In this document: one piece after another, positions 1 to 8,839 of the stretch | How positions within the stretch are numbered: the first letter of the stretch is position 1 | How the letters are laid out: the number at the start of each line of letters is the position of its first letter | Source: Ichthyophonus hoferi | Lineage: Eukaryota; Opisthokonta; Ichthyosporea; Ichthyophonida; Ichthyophonidae | DNA: 13,095 nucleotides | Direction: 5' to 3' | Assembly (NCBI GenBank): GCA_002751075.1 | Contig: NAOQ01000015.1 | Span: 206,905 to 219,999 of the forward strand | Made by a program: the position numbers and the translations under genes | The notes under the pieces: model-generated | Seen by the model: only the letters and a program-made list of their open reading frames with translations | Told to the model about the DNA's origin: nothing | Database searches by the model: none

Positions 1-150
1 TATGTAGTAGTACTGTATGCACTATATATAGTAGTACGGTATGAACTATATAGTAGTACTGTATGTGTATGCATTACGTAAAATAGTGCTGTATGCACTA
101 TATGTAGTAGTACTGTATACACTATATATATTTATACTGTATGCACTATG
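1..150. repeat. 24-30 bp tandem repeat, about six imperfect units
   Basis: About six units of the pattern TAGTAGTACTGTATGCACTA with a TATA-rich joint follow each other from the first base. Units begin near 1, 27, 51, 82, 103 and 127. The third is longer and the fourth shorter and diverged. The array starts at the window edge, so it may extend further left. Each unit has short self-complementary stretches (TAGTGC/GCACTA, GTAC). No coding signal overlaps it. Confidence 0.8.
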
Positions 151-639
151 TGGGGTACAAAGGCCAAATGTACATACACCAATTATATAAGTATTTATGT
201 ACCTATATTTAGCATGGCATTGGTTAATCCGAGAATATATCCCGATTTGATAAAATACATATTTAGAGTAATGATTTTATATTATTATACATATCTACAT
301 ATCTATGTCTGGGTACTTATAGACATGTACGCAAGTGCTTTGGTATGTGGGTAAATAAGAACACCGAGGATTATGTGTATGTTGACATTCTTTCTTATCT
401 GATTGCATTCAAAAAGCCCACCACTGGCTATATTACATACTTGGATTAAGTTGAGGTCTGGTTATATTAATCAGACTAGATCGTGCAGTCGTTTCTACTC
501 GGTTCCTGTAATGACCTCCCCCCAACATCCAATCAGAACAAAAGCGCTTAATAATTATCAGGGTGATTGTTTTTAACTTCACTGCCAAATATCTTTTTGG
601 TAAGTTTGCATATATATTGTAATATACTCTATATTTAGA
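151..639. other. no supportable gene
   Basis: Unique-looking, moderately AT-rich DNA. Open frames of about 60-70 codons exist on both strands (148-354 plus, 433-642 minus) but lack convincing splice or start context. A strong donor-like GTAAGT lies near 601 on the plus strand, yet the stretch before it has no good acceptor. One CCAATCA motif lies at 529-535. Confidence 0.5.
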
Positions 640-910
640 CATAAATAAGTATAATGTATGATGGTATGATTATATGCTAATATGATTTTAAAATAGTATG
701 ATAGTATGTATGATGTAATTTATGTACGTATTTATGCATGTATGCATGCATGTATATGTGTACACATGTAGGTATGTATGTATGTATGTATGTATGTACA
801 CATGTATGTATTATGTATCTATCTATCTATCTATGCATGTATGTATATATGTATGTATGCAAGTATGTATGTATGTATGTATGTATGTACGTATGTGTGC
901 ATGTATACTT
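640..910. repeat. ATGT/TATC tetranucleotide microsatellite
   Basis: A block dominated by (ATGT)n runs, with a (TATC)n run near 815-832 and interspersed CATG/TACA variants. The left third (640-720) is a looser AGTATGAT-type repeat. The three overlapping open frames here, rich in Met-Tyr-Val-Cys, are artefacts of the repeat period and not genes. Confidence 0.95.
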
Positions 911-2290
911 ACAAACTTAAAAGCTTGTTGAACTTCATCAGGGTACCCTGTGACATCACAACGGAACTGACGACACCTGTTATACGTACAACCTATTGTC
1001 GTTAATAACCTATACCTATATTAAGTTTATCCACTCATGACTAACACTTGCTTCCATATGAGGAAACCGGAAATACATGATAAGAGTTCAAATGGAGTTA
1101 AATTTGTTAATAATCCGCCAATTTAAAAGAGTATAGGCATGTCTAATTTAAAATAATATATATTCATGAAAATACACCATCTTTATACTAACCAATCAAA
1201 ACCCCTATTAAGACCCACTTAAAATTTAAGTGTAACAAATAAATGCAATAAAGAAGACAAAATGACAGAGGCAACCTTACCATATGATTGGTGCCAGCTA
1301 ATATGGTTGCCCTAATATGGGTAATGGGGTGTGGATGTATTTTGCATATTTAATGAATTATATTATATTATATTATATTATACTGGCTTGAACTATAGGA
1401 CGAGATAGACTTACGTGCTTTCAAAGTTAGCTTCCATAAAGGGTTGCCACAACCATCACAATGCTGTGATTGGCTTGTTGTTAGGGGGGTCTAGTTTGCC
1501 TTATTCACCCTACAACCAAAAATACATGCATACCCTCAGTCTTAAATACCTACATAGATGCACATACGCACATAGATGTATACATACATATACATGCGCG
1601 TATATCTATCCATGTATCTATATATATAATTAATATTATCAATTACTGGCTAAGCTTTTTGTTCCACTATACATCTAATCAAATGTAGTATTTGGGTAAT
1701 GTAAACCAACTAAAATATTTTAAAATCTTAACGTGATTGATAACAAACCAATTACTTTGAGCATTGCTGAAGTATGTGTTCGTATGAAAACTGTAATTAG
1801 GACCAGTATATCATGTGTCTAACGCAAAGAATATTCTATGTGTTTTTCACTTTTTCTAAATTGGAAAATAATGTGTTTATAAATTAAAATGGTTAAACCG
1901 TGTTGTCTTAGATAATCCATTGGAACCCTATAGCATATATAGACTGTGCGGATATTACACAGCAACCTATCTTGCACAGATCAGAGTGCATAACTAGAAG
2001 GACTATATCAGCATAACGCAGATCTCATACATACGGGAAAATGTTATATATTAATATATGTATATGAAAAGGGAAAACAAGAGTGGTTAACTACAGTTAC
2101 TAAGGAAAGCCATCAATGCAGCCGGGACTGGCTACATAAATTACATCAGTTGGTATCAGGTGCTGATTAATTGCAAAATCAAACACGTTTAAATTCGGAT
2201 TAACTTCATTTTATCCCTCAAAAAAGGCAACAGTGCACATGTATATTTCCTAAAAATAGCTAAATCTATAGTCAAAACGCTGAGCAACAA
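911..2290. other. non-genic stretch downstream of the minus-strand gene
   Basis: No exon with coherent splice signals was found on either strand. Contents: a 12 bp perfect palindrome (939-950), a short imperfect hairpin (about 1270-1311), a TATAT run near 1358-1381, a CATA/TACATA-rich patch (about 1540-1630) and three TGATTGG/CCAATCA motifs. The right end (about 2200-2290) would be 3' UTR or flank of the minus-strand gene. No AATAAA was seen there on the minus strand; a weak variant GATAAA reads at 2210-2215. Confidence 0.5.
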
Positions 2291-2389
2291 TCACACAGCC
2301 CTGACCATAATTCGCATGTTGTATTTGCTGAACCCTTTTTGCTTCAGTTCTGATTGGACCCTCGCGGGAAGGGGTGGGCCTGGAAACCC
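2291..2389 (-). CDS. minus-strand gene, last exon (stop)
   Basis: The acceptor CACCACTGCCTCAG leads in phase 0 into GFPGPPLPARVQSELKQKG and then FSKYNMRIMVRAV, ending at TGA (2291-2293). The exon is GC-richer than its surroundings. It can follow exon 4 directly in frame; another exon in the 866-nt gap is not excluded. Confidence 0.65.
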   Translation of the reverse strand, partial: GFPGPPLPARVQSELKQKGFSKYNMRIMVRAV

Positions 2390-5300
2390 CTGAGGCAGTG
2401 GTGGATAAGGGTTGCTATTAGTATAGTATAGGATGATATAGTATGATAAGATATGATATAAGATTGTAGTATTACCTAGTATAGTATGGTAAAATATAAT
2501 ATACAATTACTGCTACACAATTGGCATGACATAATATGGCATAATATGATATGGTATAATATTACAGAATATAATATACTATACTAATACTACACAATTA
2601 GTATGATATAGTATGATATTATAAAAAATATTATATGATGTAGGTGCTTCTCAACCTGTATAATATAAGATGACTTTGCTGTAAAACCACATATCATATT
2701 GTAAATCGTCTAAGGTCGAGTCAGTATATGTAACTTGTAATTAGCCAATGTAAGATCACAACATCAACAAAAATAGCAAATAAAGATTCCGGCTGATACA
2801 AAATCACTCGTGATACGCACAAAACGTAGCTTTAGATTATTTACTTCAACAATATCATAATATATAAGCAAATAATCATCGCATTGTTATGGTAATGTCT
2901 AGTTTACTATTGGCAACTCAAATACAATAATCAGTATAAAGATCTCTCGCTCATTAAGAAGTCAGAGAACTGTCTAGTAACATTATATAGTGATAATTAT
3001 TATTATTTACATCGTAATAAAGTACCCTTTACTGATCGGTCTCATTGTGCAATTTCCACATTAGTACCCAAGTAAATCTAAGCATCGATTCCTTCTGAAC
3101 TAGAACAGAATTATATTACTACAACACTATTGGCCTCACCCTTAAACTTGACAAGAGCATAATGTATATATAAACAGAAAGACAAAAACATATTATGTAT
3201 TATGTATATATAATATAATCAAATAATCTGATAAGGATGCCCTGAAGCCTCTTACCTTCATATGCTGTCCTTCTAATGACATTAACAAATAAATACGGTC
3301 GGTGCTCTGACTAAATTCAGGCAATGCTACTTCAAATACTAATTTATAAGGTTTTTTCCGGGCTCGAAGTGGGCCAACCTCTTGCGCTTGTCCCTGGTTT
3401 TAGGATATTAATGTTTGGGTAAGGCAGGAGAAAAATAACAGGTAGAGGGGGAAGCAGGGGTAGTAAGATAGTAAAAGGATAGAAGAATAGCCAATAATCA
3501 AATAATTGGATAAGGAAAGAGGGAAAGAGAGACAGAGAGAACATAGAAGAGATGTGTAAATAATGATCAGTGGCTTAGTGTGTTTGTAGAGCATACTCTT
3601 GCTTGCATAGTACCTTATTAGAAATAAATAACACCACTAGGAAGCGGTGAAAATCACCAAGCCATTATTGTAAACTCCAATATAATAAAATGGCTTGTCA
3701 ATAGAATGGAAAGAGATAAAGTGTAAAAACGATGAAGATAGATCTCATATAAATGCTTGACTAATATCACGGACAACATTGCATGTAATTTAATCTAGCA
3801 GTGAAACTTTTTATCAATTCTGAAAAGCGTATTAATCTTCTAGATATGGTTTTTTCATCCGTTAGGTAGATAGTACCTACTTTCTGTGTACACAGAATAA
3901 GACAGATCACATACATAGAACTATATAATCATGGTCTATGTAAAGAGAAATGGATAAGTCCTAGGCGAATCAGACCCGGAGATTAGCAGTACTAGTACTA
4001 ATACAGGATGCCTGTATATTATGTTAGCTACAGCCATAAGAACATAATTAGATAGAATGATTGATTGGATAGGAAACGAATACTGGAGGAGGGTAAACTT
4101 ACGCGCTCTTTCATTTTTTCTAAATTAAAATCTCTAGTCTTCATCTGCTCAAAGGTCATACAATGGTACAACATGTCTATATCTTTTTTAACAAGAATTC
4201 TATATTCTATATCATGTCTCTGTCTCTCCATATGAACAACCTCTTGGGCCGCCATTGGGGCATCAATATTCCCGCCCTGCTCCGGCACATTATGAGTTAT
4301 ATTTGTAATTGTGCCATCACTGCAGTGGATTCGAAAATGGACCTGTTGCAGTTGAACTGTGAGGGATGGGTAAGAGTAGGGGTGAGTGTGGAAGTAGGGG
4401 CTGATTAGGACCAGAACCTTTCTGCTTTACCTTTTAAATCAAGATCCAGGGGTATGAAACAGTAACATCACATGGTAGTTTGTCACTGCCAAGTCTTTTT
4501 AACATGAGAATTTAAATTTTGAAAGTTCAAATTATTTACTAGTATGAGCATGTAAACTCTAAATTGGGTCAAGATGGGTATTTAAAATGTTTAAAGATCT
4601 TTATGTAGCAATCCAAAGCTCATTACACTAGTATTCCTACACTGACTGGTTGCTGTTTAGACTTTAATAATATCTCCGAATATTTTAAGAAATAAAAAGT
4701 GATCAAGCACCAATTATTATGAAGAATATAACCGTTCTGCAACTATGTTCTGCATGATTGGTTAAGATGTACTACTGGTGAGAAATCCAAGTTTGTTTGA
4801 TAAATTTCATTGTTAGAAAACTTGGTTGTTCATTAATTAATTAATTAATTAATTAAGACTACTTATGGTAACGGCTTGGTATACTTATCTTGAAGCTATT
4901 CAATCTTATATTCACACATACAGCGCATATTAGTATTGCTTCTGTCTCTTGTTCTTTCTCTTTCTCTTTCTCTTTTTATCTCTTTCTCTCTATTTCGCTT
5001 TACCTTTCCCTGTCTCTCTCTCTTTCTCTTTCCCTTTCTCTCTTTCTCCTTCTCTCTTTCTCCTACGTTTTCTTTCTCTTCTTCTCTCGTTCTATTTCTC
5101 TTTCTCTTTCTCTTTCTTTTTCTCTTTCTCTTTCTTTCATATATCTCTGTATATTATTTCTCCTCTGATATTATTCGTTCCTTTTTACATAGTAATTAAA
5201 GCCAATACTAGTACAGCCCTTTCAAGTGAATCGAATTGTGTGACAGACATGGTGAAGATAATATTTGTGATATAAGTAGCATTATTGGTCTAGGAATAAA

Positions 5301-6099
5301 TAGAATGAGGCATAGTGAATAAATAAAAATAATAATACAATGTATAAGTAAATAAAATAGCACAAGGTGTAGGCAAATATAATAATACAGTGTGTAGAGA
5401 AAAGTATCACAATCATCTCGTGTATAAATAAACAGGATAGTACAGTGTATATGTGAATAAGACAATGCTTAGTATGTATATATATATATATGGTTGTCAT
5501 CATAATCGCTACTGGGTGTCTTGGTAGTGAAAATAGATTTAGCCGAAAGAATGAAACTGTAAACAAACCTCAGCACAATTCAAAATTTTAAAAAAAAAAT
5601 TTAAAAATTTTTTTAAAAAAAAATACGACGTTAGTAGCGGCTTTTTCTCCTTTTGCAAAGAACCTTACCTAAAACCCATGATGAAAAATACATACCTATA
5701 TATATATATAGTAAGTCTTAGTAAAGAATAACTATACCTTTATCGGACAGAGAAACGTATTTAGGTGCACTGGTGGACTTTCCCAAGATTCTGACCCTCT
5801 GAGGCCATACGAAGTTATGCATGTGCTTTTCTGTTATAGAATATAGCTGGATGTATTTTTCTACTTGTATGTGTTTGTGTTTACATGCGCCTGTATATAT
5901 ATATGCAAATTGATATACAGGTACGTACGTACAAGGCAAATATGCGTATATACTTACTATAATTATATTAATTTATAGCTATATATATAGATATCCCATC
6001 CAATGCCCTCTTACCTTCATTCCTGCCAAGGCCTAAAGGCGGTATGTACATAGAATACGTGCGCCAATACTGGTATTTATTTACTACTGAGATAACCAT
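2291..6099 (-). CDS. unrecognised multi-exon protein, about 222 residues
   Basis: Five coding exons are inferred on the minus strand, 5' to 3': 6015-6099, 5738-5830, 4103-4356, 3256-3393 and 2291-2389. Splice phases match at every junction (1/1, 1/1, 0/0, 0/0), each boundary has GT and AG, and each exon is open only in the used frame or clearly best there. This agreement is the main evidence for a real gene. The start chosen is the ATG at 6097-6099, with G at -3 and +4. The protein begins MVISVVNKYQYWRTY and ends NMRIMVRAV. The middle (about residues 60-85) alternates like beta strands (VQLQQVHFRIHCSDGTIT). About 100-145 is charged and probably helical, about 146-190 holds PYKLVFEVALPEF, and the tail is Pro/Gly-rich (GFPGPPLP). 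No signal peptide or membrane segment is evident. I cannot name the family or function. An optional 27-nt exon (5669-5695) would add nine residues. Confidence 0.7.
2418..2640. repeat. irregular TATAATATGATA-type repeat
   Basis: Short, shifting copies of TAGTATGATA, GATATAGTAT and ATAATATGATATGG with no fixed period. Similar TATAATATA-rich patches recur at about 9700-9840, 10615-10740 and 11555-11635. Confidence 0.75.
2879..3128 (+). repeat. coding-repeat family, copy A (degraded)
   Basis: Nucleotide and translated similarity to copies B and C: the stretch reading KSENCLVTLYSDNYYYLH corresponds to ESCLVTFYSNNNYYVHP in copy C, and SHCAIST matches copy B. It then matches copy B's region around the lysine/isoleucine-rich APKRIKAFIPSELE. 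The copy lacks the 3' part seen in B and D. It is broken, with several breaks. The family is unassigned. Confidence 0.7.
3256..3393 (-). CDS. minus-strand gene, exon 4
   Basis: A 138-nt exon, phase 0 to phase 0, between CCTAAAACCAG and the donor ATGAAG|GTAAGAG. It encodes 46 residues including LRARKKPYKLVFEVALPEF and RIYLLMSLEGQHMK. The other two minus frames are closed within the exon. Confidence 0.7.
3394..4102 (-). other. intron of the minus-strand gene
   Basis: No coding exon is needed here because flanking exons are both phase 0. Notable content: a purine-rich patch (about 3418-3545), a pair of short inverted repeats TAGGTA/TACCTA at 3863-3879, and a perfect 16 bp palindrome at 3882-3897. 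Confidence 0.55.
3882..3897. repeat. perfect 16 bp palindrome
   Basis: TTCTGTGTACACAGAA equals its own reverse complement and lies beside a TAGGTA-GATAG-TACCTA inverted repeat. It could be a binding site for a dimeric protein or chance; no factor is assigned. Confidence 0.6.
4103..4356 (-). CDS. minus-strand gene, exon 3
   Basis: A clear pyrimidine-rich acceptor (CCCATCCCTCACAG) opens a 254-nt exon that closes at the strong donor GCGC|GTAAGT. It runs phase 1 to phase 0. The encoded 84 residues run from QLQQVHFRIHCSDG through VVHMERQRHDIEYR and end NLEKMKER. The second half is rich in charged residues with Leu/Met/Ile spacing that suggests helices. Confidence 0.75.
4832..4856. repeat. (TTAA)n tetranucleotide run
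   Basis: About six consecutive TTAA units, fully self-complementary. Confidence 0.9.
4938..5148. repeat. TTTCTC polypyrimidine tract
   Basis: About 210 bp almost wholly pyrimidine on the plus strand, built from TTTCTC and TCTC units with few purine interruptions. Three overlapping open frames of Ser/Phe/Leu repeats are artefacts. In the minus-strand transcript the tract is GA-rich and intronic. Confidence 0.95.
5291..5470. repeat. 25-28 bp minisatellite, about seven units
   Basis: Units of the form GTGTATAAATAAAATAGTACAGT repeat imperfectly, with starts near 5291, 5315, 5342, 5367, 5392, 5420 and 5447. It is followed by a TA run (about 5474-5491). Minus-strand open frames here show a repeating Tyr/Ile/Leu pattern that mirrors the unit length and are not genes. 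Confidence 0.75.
5583..5623. repeat. A/T homopolymer palindrome
   Basis: Alternating A and T homopolymer blocks make a 41 bp stretch with no G or C and strong self-complementarity. Confidence 0.85.
5669..5695 (-). CDS. candidate 27-nt cassette microexon
   Basis: Flanked on the minus strand by TATATATATAG and by a strong donor GTAAGG. It is exactly nine codons, phase 1 on both sides, so inclusion or skipping keeps the frame. Inclusion gives GMYFSSWVL between SDK and VQLQQ. Alternatively the TAG|GTATGT junction is chance in a TA repeat; skipping gives a smoother reading, so the exon is only possible. Confidence 0.25.
   Translation of the reverse strand, partial: VCIFHHGF
5738..5830 (-). CDS. 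minus-strand gene, exon 2
   Basis: The acceptor TATAACAG follows a TA-rich tract; the donor is AAAG|GTATAG. The exon is 93 nt, phase 1 to phase 1, and encodes EKHMHNFVWPQRVRILG followed by KSTSAPKYVSLSDK, with the first Glu split across the junction. Balanced codon use and mixed residues contrast with the TA-rich flanks. Confidence 0.7.
6015..6099 (-). CDS. minus-strand gene, exon 1 (start)
   Basis: Encodes MVISVVNKYQYWRTYSMYI and continues to LGLGRNE, ending in phase 1 at the donor GAAG|GTAAGAG. The frame stays open upstream of the ATG for about 17 codons, so a further 5' exon is possible. An alternative uses the acceptor CTCAG at 6087-6088, joined to a short ATG-bearing exon at 6182-6218, also phase 1. 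Confidence 0.6.
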
Positions 6100-7065
6100 C
6101 CCTCCCCTTACCAAGTTAGTCTTTTCACACGACAAAATACACAGATAGGCTCAAGTCATAACATTGCACTTTGACTGCTACCTGTCCCTATATATAGACA
6201 AATCCGAAATCCAATCATTGCAGAAAATTTACCGATTAATTCTATATCAACCACTAATTAACATGATTGTGATTAATGTACTTAATCTATGGGATCTTGT
6301 TTAACTTGCGATCCAATCGGTACACAGGAAATAATTGGCCAATGCTCAGATGAATTTTTATTGATCTGTAAAAATGAACCAGCCAATAGTAGAAATCCTG
6401 TAACTATATAATAAGCCATCTCAGATCAAGCTACCAATATTACGCACTAGGTGTTGGGTTTTTCAGATAAAGGCTTATATTTTAAAAAAAAAATGGATTA
6501 TTGTCAGACATGACGGTTCGGAGATAGGATTTGAAGTAATGATTGAAACTTAAAATACAAAGCTTGGTCGATTTGATATGGTGTGATGGATTGGATTAAA
6601 TATATTTATATACAAAATATGCCAATGCAACGAGTACATTGTTAGTAAGTACTACGGCATTTTATCCTAAATCCAATATCTACTTCAGAATGGCTCTTTA
6701 ACTAGCTATCTCATTGGTGTAACTTCTCACCTGTTATTAGGTTGGCAAATGTTATTCGATTAAATCATTATGCAACTAAAACGGAATCATGTCCACAACT
6801 GGGAATAGCATAGACTGTTTACAGTCAAATGATAGGAAATTCTAGAATACAGTATAACAATATCTCTGAACCCTCAACTTTATACCCTAAATTCTTTCCC
6901 ATGTTTAAATCCTTTATTTTAATTTCTGGTTGCCTGAAGTGTGTAAGCCTTATTAAAACGTCTCTCATTATCAATATTAAATTTATACTATTCTTCAACT
7001 ACTACATTTGAAATCACGATATCTTTTATATATGTTCCTAATTATTATTAACTACAACTTTCTTT
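6100..7065. other. upstream flank of the minus-strand gene
   Basis: Presumed 5' UTR and promoter of the minus-strand gene nearest 6100, with CCAAT-type motifs at 6211-6217, about 6313 and about 6340. No clear TATA box position can be fixed. A good donor-like CAG|GTGAGAAG on the minus strand near 6729 has only closed frames before it, so it could at most end a 5' non-coding exon. The 60-codon plus frame at 6829-7011 has no supporting signals. Confidence 0.4.
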
Positions 7066-7560
7066 TTACAAGTTATCGGAAACTGCGTCAGTTCTAAGGA
7101 TTTTTTCACCGCTATCGGGATCTCCTATTGTATAGCTGGTAGTGTTTAATATAACTTGACCAGTGTTAGTAATAGTCACTTGATTAGATCTGTCCTTTAA
7201 GGTACAGTTGTTGTGATAGGTTCTATTGAAGGCCCATATACCAACTCTCTGGCTGGCTGTAGTAATTATATCTCCGTTCTAATTCAGAAGGGATGAATGC
7301 TTTGATGCGCTTAGGTGCGAATGTGGAAATGGCACAATGTGATCGATCAATAAGTGGATGTAAATACTAATTGTTGAAGCTACTTAATGTTAGTAAGCAG
7401 TTCTCTGAGCTCTGTACGAGTGAGTGAATGGGTGATCTGGACACTGATTATCGTATACGAGAACCAGTGGTGGATTAGACACTATAATAACAATGTGTTT
7501 AATACATATAGGCCGTTCCAGATACCATTTTGATTGACGTAGTATCTAGATCGGTTATGT
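7066..7560 (-). repeat. coding-repeat family, copy B (degraded, longest)
   Basis: On the minus strand, translated pieces in order read WYLERPICIKHIVIIVSN, then LVLVYDNQC, SENCLLTL, SHCAISTFAPKRIKAFIP, SELERRYNYYSQP, YGPSIE, SNQVTITNTGQV and YTIGDPDSG, ending near 7066. It covers both the part shared with copies A and C and the 3' part shared with copy D, so it shows that these belong to one element. It is broken, with several breaks. The limit at about 7560 is approximate. Family and function are unknown. Confidence 0.7.
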
Positions 7561-8839
7561 TATTGGTCTAAACTTTGAAAGTCCCGCGGTTGATACGATC
7601 GTAAGAGATTATGATTTCTGATAAACAAAAATGTTGTGTAGTGTACAAACCCGTTTATCCACCAGTATATTTTTTGAAAAGAACAATGGAAAGTAAGGAA
7701 ACATTTACAAACATAATATTGCTCTCTCCTTAGAGTATTTGGGCAAGCAATGGAATCATTGAAACCTTGACTATATATGTGTGTGTAAACCGGTGATGTA
7801 TGAGTGACAATGACTGTAGATTTTGGGTTTGTCGAAAGCGGTAGTTAGAAATAGTATAGGACGAATATGCTCTACTTTAAGAAGTAAATACAATCATAAT
7901 CTCATATACTGGTATTAAATGTCCTGATGTAGTATCCGGTTGGTCATCACTCTGACTAGTTTCTTCCGTGATATCATCACTGATCTAAGAGTAGAACTTA
8001 TTCTTAGTTTAAATATAAACATTGCTGAATGCTTTGCTAAAAGGTTAAGTCGATATGAGTTTCATATCAGTATTTATGCCATGGGCTTACCCAAATTCAG
8101 TAATATATTCCGTATATTTTAAAAAGGGTGAAACTAACTTAAAATCGTATATGTGAGCACTACAGCATACTAATTTGAAATATTATGACAGTTTGCCTAC
8201 TACTTTAAGTTTGGAAATTAATCATTTTGAATATAGCTTAATATACAGCATAGGTCAGGATGATTATAATCATAACTACCTAAAAATAGACAGTTGATTA
8301 GTCTATATACGGTACACTATATCTTTGGAGTACTAAGGTCTTTGTGCGACAGGACTGGACACAGATTTCCAGAATGAGGCCGAACGAAGATCTTGTTGCA
8401 TGACAACTCGGAAGGAACACGTGATACAGCCGACAAACATATCATAAAATTATTGGTCCAATATCAGTCATTTTAATAATGTTCTTAATTAAATGAAATG
8501 ATTCGCCAACGAAAAGGCGTCCAAATAAGGACACATACGTTAGACCATTTGAAGAATTGTGTTCAACTTATGATCAAGCAATTCTAGTGGGCCTTACTGG
8601 TCTCATGTGAACCATATTAACCAATAATAATCTAAATGACTGTTTCTATTTTGGACCGAAATATAGAACACGGCTACGTTGACATCCGCGATAAACAAGG
8701 GCCGCGAAAAGGATAAAAGGAATGAAAACAACCAATAAAAGCACGGATAATGACGTATAAACTATTGAAAACAAAGCTTTGAATTTCTTATAACTTTTTA
8801 ACAATATATTACATGTTTATATTCTCATTGATGGATAAG
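7561..8839. other. spacer between divergent copies B and C
   Basis: No gene recognised. Some patches read like decayed protein code in the plus frame (VRQDWTQISRMRPNEDLV near 8345-8400, and a basic patch near 8500-8575), but no start, stop or splice structure holds them together. They may be old repeat DNA. The 60-codon plus frame at 7940-8122 is unsupported. Confidence 0.4.

Larger units (their letters stand above)
2390..3255 (-). other. last intron of the minus-strand gene
   Basis: Contains an irregular TAGTATGATA/TATAATATG repeat nearest the last exon (about 2418-2640), then unique AT-rich DNA, then a degraded copy of the coding-repeat family in the opposite (+) orientation (about 2879-3128). 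Confidence 0.55.
4357..5737 (-). other. large repeat-filled intron of the minus-strand gene
   Basis: If the 27-nt microexon is skipped this is one intron of 1381 nt. From right to left in plus coordinates it carries an A/T homopolymer palindrome, a TA run, a 25-27 bp minisatellite, a TTTCTC polypyrimidine tract and an ATTA tetranucleotide run. A possible exon near 4432-4460 was tested and lacks an acceptor. Confidence 0.55.

Noticed and set aside
433-642. Minus-strand 69-codon frame with a fairly mixed composition
   Set aside because: No splice partners, no similarity recognised, and the length is not unusual for chance; kept only as a weak possibility.
722-1005. Three overlapping plus-strand frames rich in Met, Tyr, Val and Cys
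   Set aside because: They are translations of the ATGT tetranucleotide repeat; all three frames stay open for the same compositional reason.
4163-4408. Plus-strand 81-codon frame
   Set aside because: Shadow of exon 3 of the minus-strand gene, which has matched splice phases.
4432-4495. Possible extra minus-strand exon ending at AAAG|GTAAAG
   Set aside because: No usable acceptor in the open frame, and the flanking exons already join in phase without it.
4432-4500. RNA genes and CRISPR-like arrays anywhere in the window
   Set aside because: No tRNA cloverleaf, rRNA stretch or spaced direct repeats were seen; the tandem arrays lack unique spacers.
4890-5275. Three plus-strand Ser/Phe/Leu-rich frames of 87-108 codons
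   Set aside because: Artefacts of the TTTCTC polypyrimidine tract, open in every frame.
5208-5566. Minus-strand frames of 85 and 94 codons resembling membrane segments
   Set aside because: The periodic Ile/Tyr/Leu pattern follows the 25-28 bp minisatellite unit.
6729-6780. Minus-strand exon ending CAG|GTGAGAAG
   Set aside because: All three frames are closed between the nearest acceptor and the donor, so it is not coding; a non-coding 5' exon remains possible.
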